DNA of 5,870 nt from Thermoflexales bacterium (GTDB lineage Bacteria > Chloroflexota > Anaerolineae > Fen-1058). Made by a program: the position numbers and the translations under genes. Within the stretch, counting starts at the first letter, position 1. Each line of letters opens with the position of its first letter. Where the stretch lies: NCBI GenBank assembly GCA_030834835.1, contig JAUQXD010000956.1, forward strand, positions 1-5,870, read 5' to 3'. The notes under the pieces were generated by a model. The model was given only the letters and a program-made list of their open reading frames with translations, did not search any database and was not told the DNA's origin. Below are positions 5,205 to 5,870 of this stretch, one piece after another.

Positions 5205-5870
5205 ATGATTACTCGATGGTTGTGCCTGTTGTTATTCGTGCTGGCTGTGCCGATCATGCCAACAGTACTGGGGCAGGGCGCTTATCCGCCGCGCAGCGAT
5301 GCGTTTATCAACGATTACGCGGCGCTGCTGACGACTGCCGACGCGACTGCCGTCCGAACGATGTTGTCCGATCTGCAAGCCTCGCACGGCGTCGAGGCGG
5401 TGGTCGTGACAATCAACTCGGTTGCCGATTACGACACCGGCGACACGACGATCGAATCGTTTGCGACCGGGCTGTTCAACACGTGGGGGATCGGCGACAA
5501 GACGCGCAACGACGGCGTGCTGTTGCTGGTGGCTGTCAAAGATCGCAAAGTGCGCGTCGAATTGGGCTCAGGCTATGGCAGCGGACCGAGCAGCGAAATG
5601 CAGGCCGTGATCGATCGCTATGTGCTGCCAAAATTCCGCGAAAGTGACTACAGCGGCGGAATCCGGATCGGCACGCAGGCGATGATCGCCAAACTGACCG
5701 ATCAACCCATGCCAGAAACGGGCGACATTCCACCGACACGCGCGCCATTTGCGTCAACCGGTTCAGGCGCCAGTTCGACCCGCGATGCTGACTCCAGTCT
5801 GGGCGGCCTGTTGCTGGTGGCCGTGATGGCGTTCGCGGTGTTTGCCCTGATCAGGCAAGCGGTCAATGGA
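5205..5870 (+). CDS. Exported TPM-domain (YgcG/DUF477 family) protein, 3' end outside window
   Basis: The frame is open from the ATG at 5205 to the window end (222 residues so far). AGGGAG at 5192-5197, seven nt upstream, supports this start. Residues 1-23 form a signal peptide (MITRW, a hydrophobic core, and a possible cut after VLG). The TPM domain spans about 34-165: NDYAALL (36-42), the beta strand GVEAVVVTI (62-70), FNTWGIGDKTRNDGVLLLVA (91-110), VKDRKVRVELGSGYG (111-125) and the FRESDYSGGI region (144-153). A Ser/Thr/Pro-rich linker (about 166-198) then leads to a transmembrane helix at about 199-216. The TPM domain should therefore sit outside the cytoplasmic membrane, held by the helix. 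Family members have been linked to acid phosphatase activity, photosystem II repair in plants and envelope biogenesis; in bacteria the role is mostly unknown. Bacterial members often end in a Gly/Ser-rich tail, which would lie beyond the window. Confidence 0.9.
   Translation, partial: MITRWLCLLLFVLAVPIMPTVLGQGAYPPRSDAFINDYAALLTTADATAVRTMLSDLQASHGVEAVVVTINSVADYDTGDTTIESFATGLFNTWGIGDKTRNDGVLLLVAVKDRKVRVELGSGYGSGPSSEMQAVIDRYVLPKFRESDYSGGIRIGTQAMIAKLTDQPMPETGDIPPTRAPFASTGSGASSTRDADSSLGGLLLVAVMAFAVFALIRQAVNG

Noticed and set aside
5141..5647. 168-codon plus-strand frame overlapping the TPM gene
   Set aside because: Arg/Cys-rich out-of-frame reading that starts upstream of the predicted transcript start; the TPM frame has a signal peptide and domain motifs.

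Overview
The window (about 58% G+C by eye, densely coded) looks like a chromosomal segment of a free-living bacterium. The amylase-type protein with a long C-terminal extension, the TPM-domain protein and the many CGATCG words would fit a Chloroflexota genome, but this is inferred from general protein character, not from a marker gene, and is held loosely. There is no rRNA, tRNA, CRISPR array, transposase or integrase.

Layout. Positions 1-1986 (+) hold the C-terminal 661 residues of a large GH13-type (alpha-amylase family) protein whose start lies before the window. A hairpin at 2025-2058 separates it from genes read the other way. On the minus strand, from right to left, are a HAD-family hydrolase (4307-5014), an unnamed conserved protein with an Ada-like RPCxxC motif (3670-4314), an AlkA-type DNA glycosylase (3047-3673), a DUF1294 membrane protein (2546-2917) and a 65-residue two-helix membrane protein (2099-2296). 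At the right edge a plus-strand gene (5205 to beyond the window end) encodes an exported TPM-domain protein.

How the genes fit together. The HAD, RPCxxC and AlkA genes overlap one another by 8 and 4 nt and sit behind a good sigma70-type promoter, so they almost certainly form one operon. The content suggests repair of alkylated DNA or clean-up of damaged nucleotides, with the middle protein uncharacterised. The HAD and TPM genes are divergent, and their 190-bp intergenic region carries a promoter for each and several dyads. The small membrane protein has its own predicted promoter, overlapped by a 25-bp dyad. The DUF1294 gene lies between two clusters of hairpins that look like dispersed intergenic repeats.

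Most interesting: the HAD / RPCxxC protein / AlkA operon, and the operator-like dyad at 2391-2415. Nothing in the window proves a new defence or mobile system.
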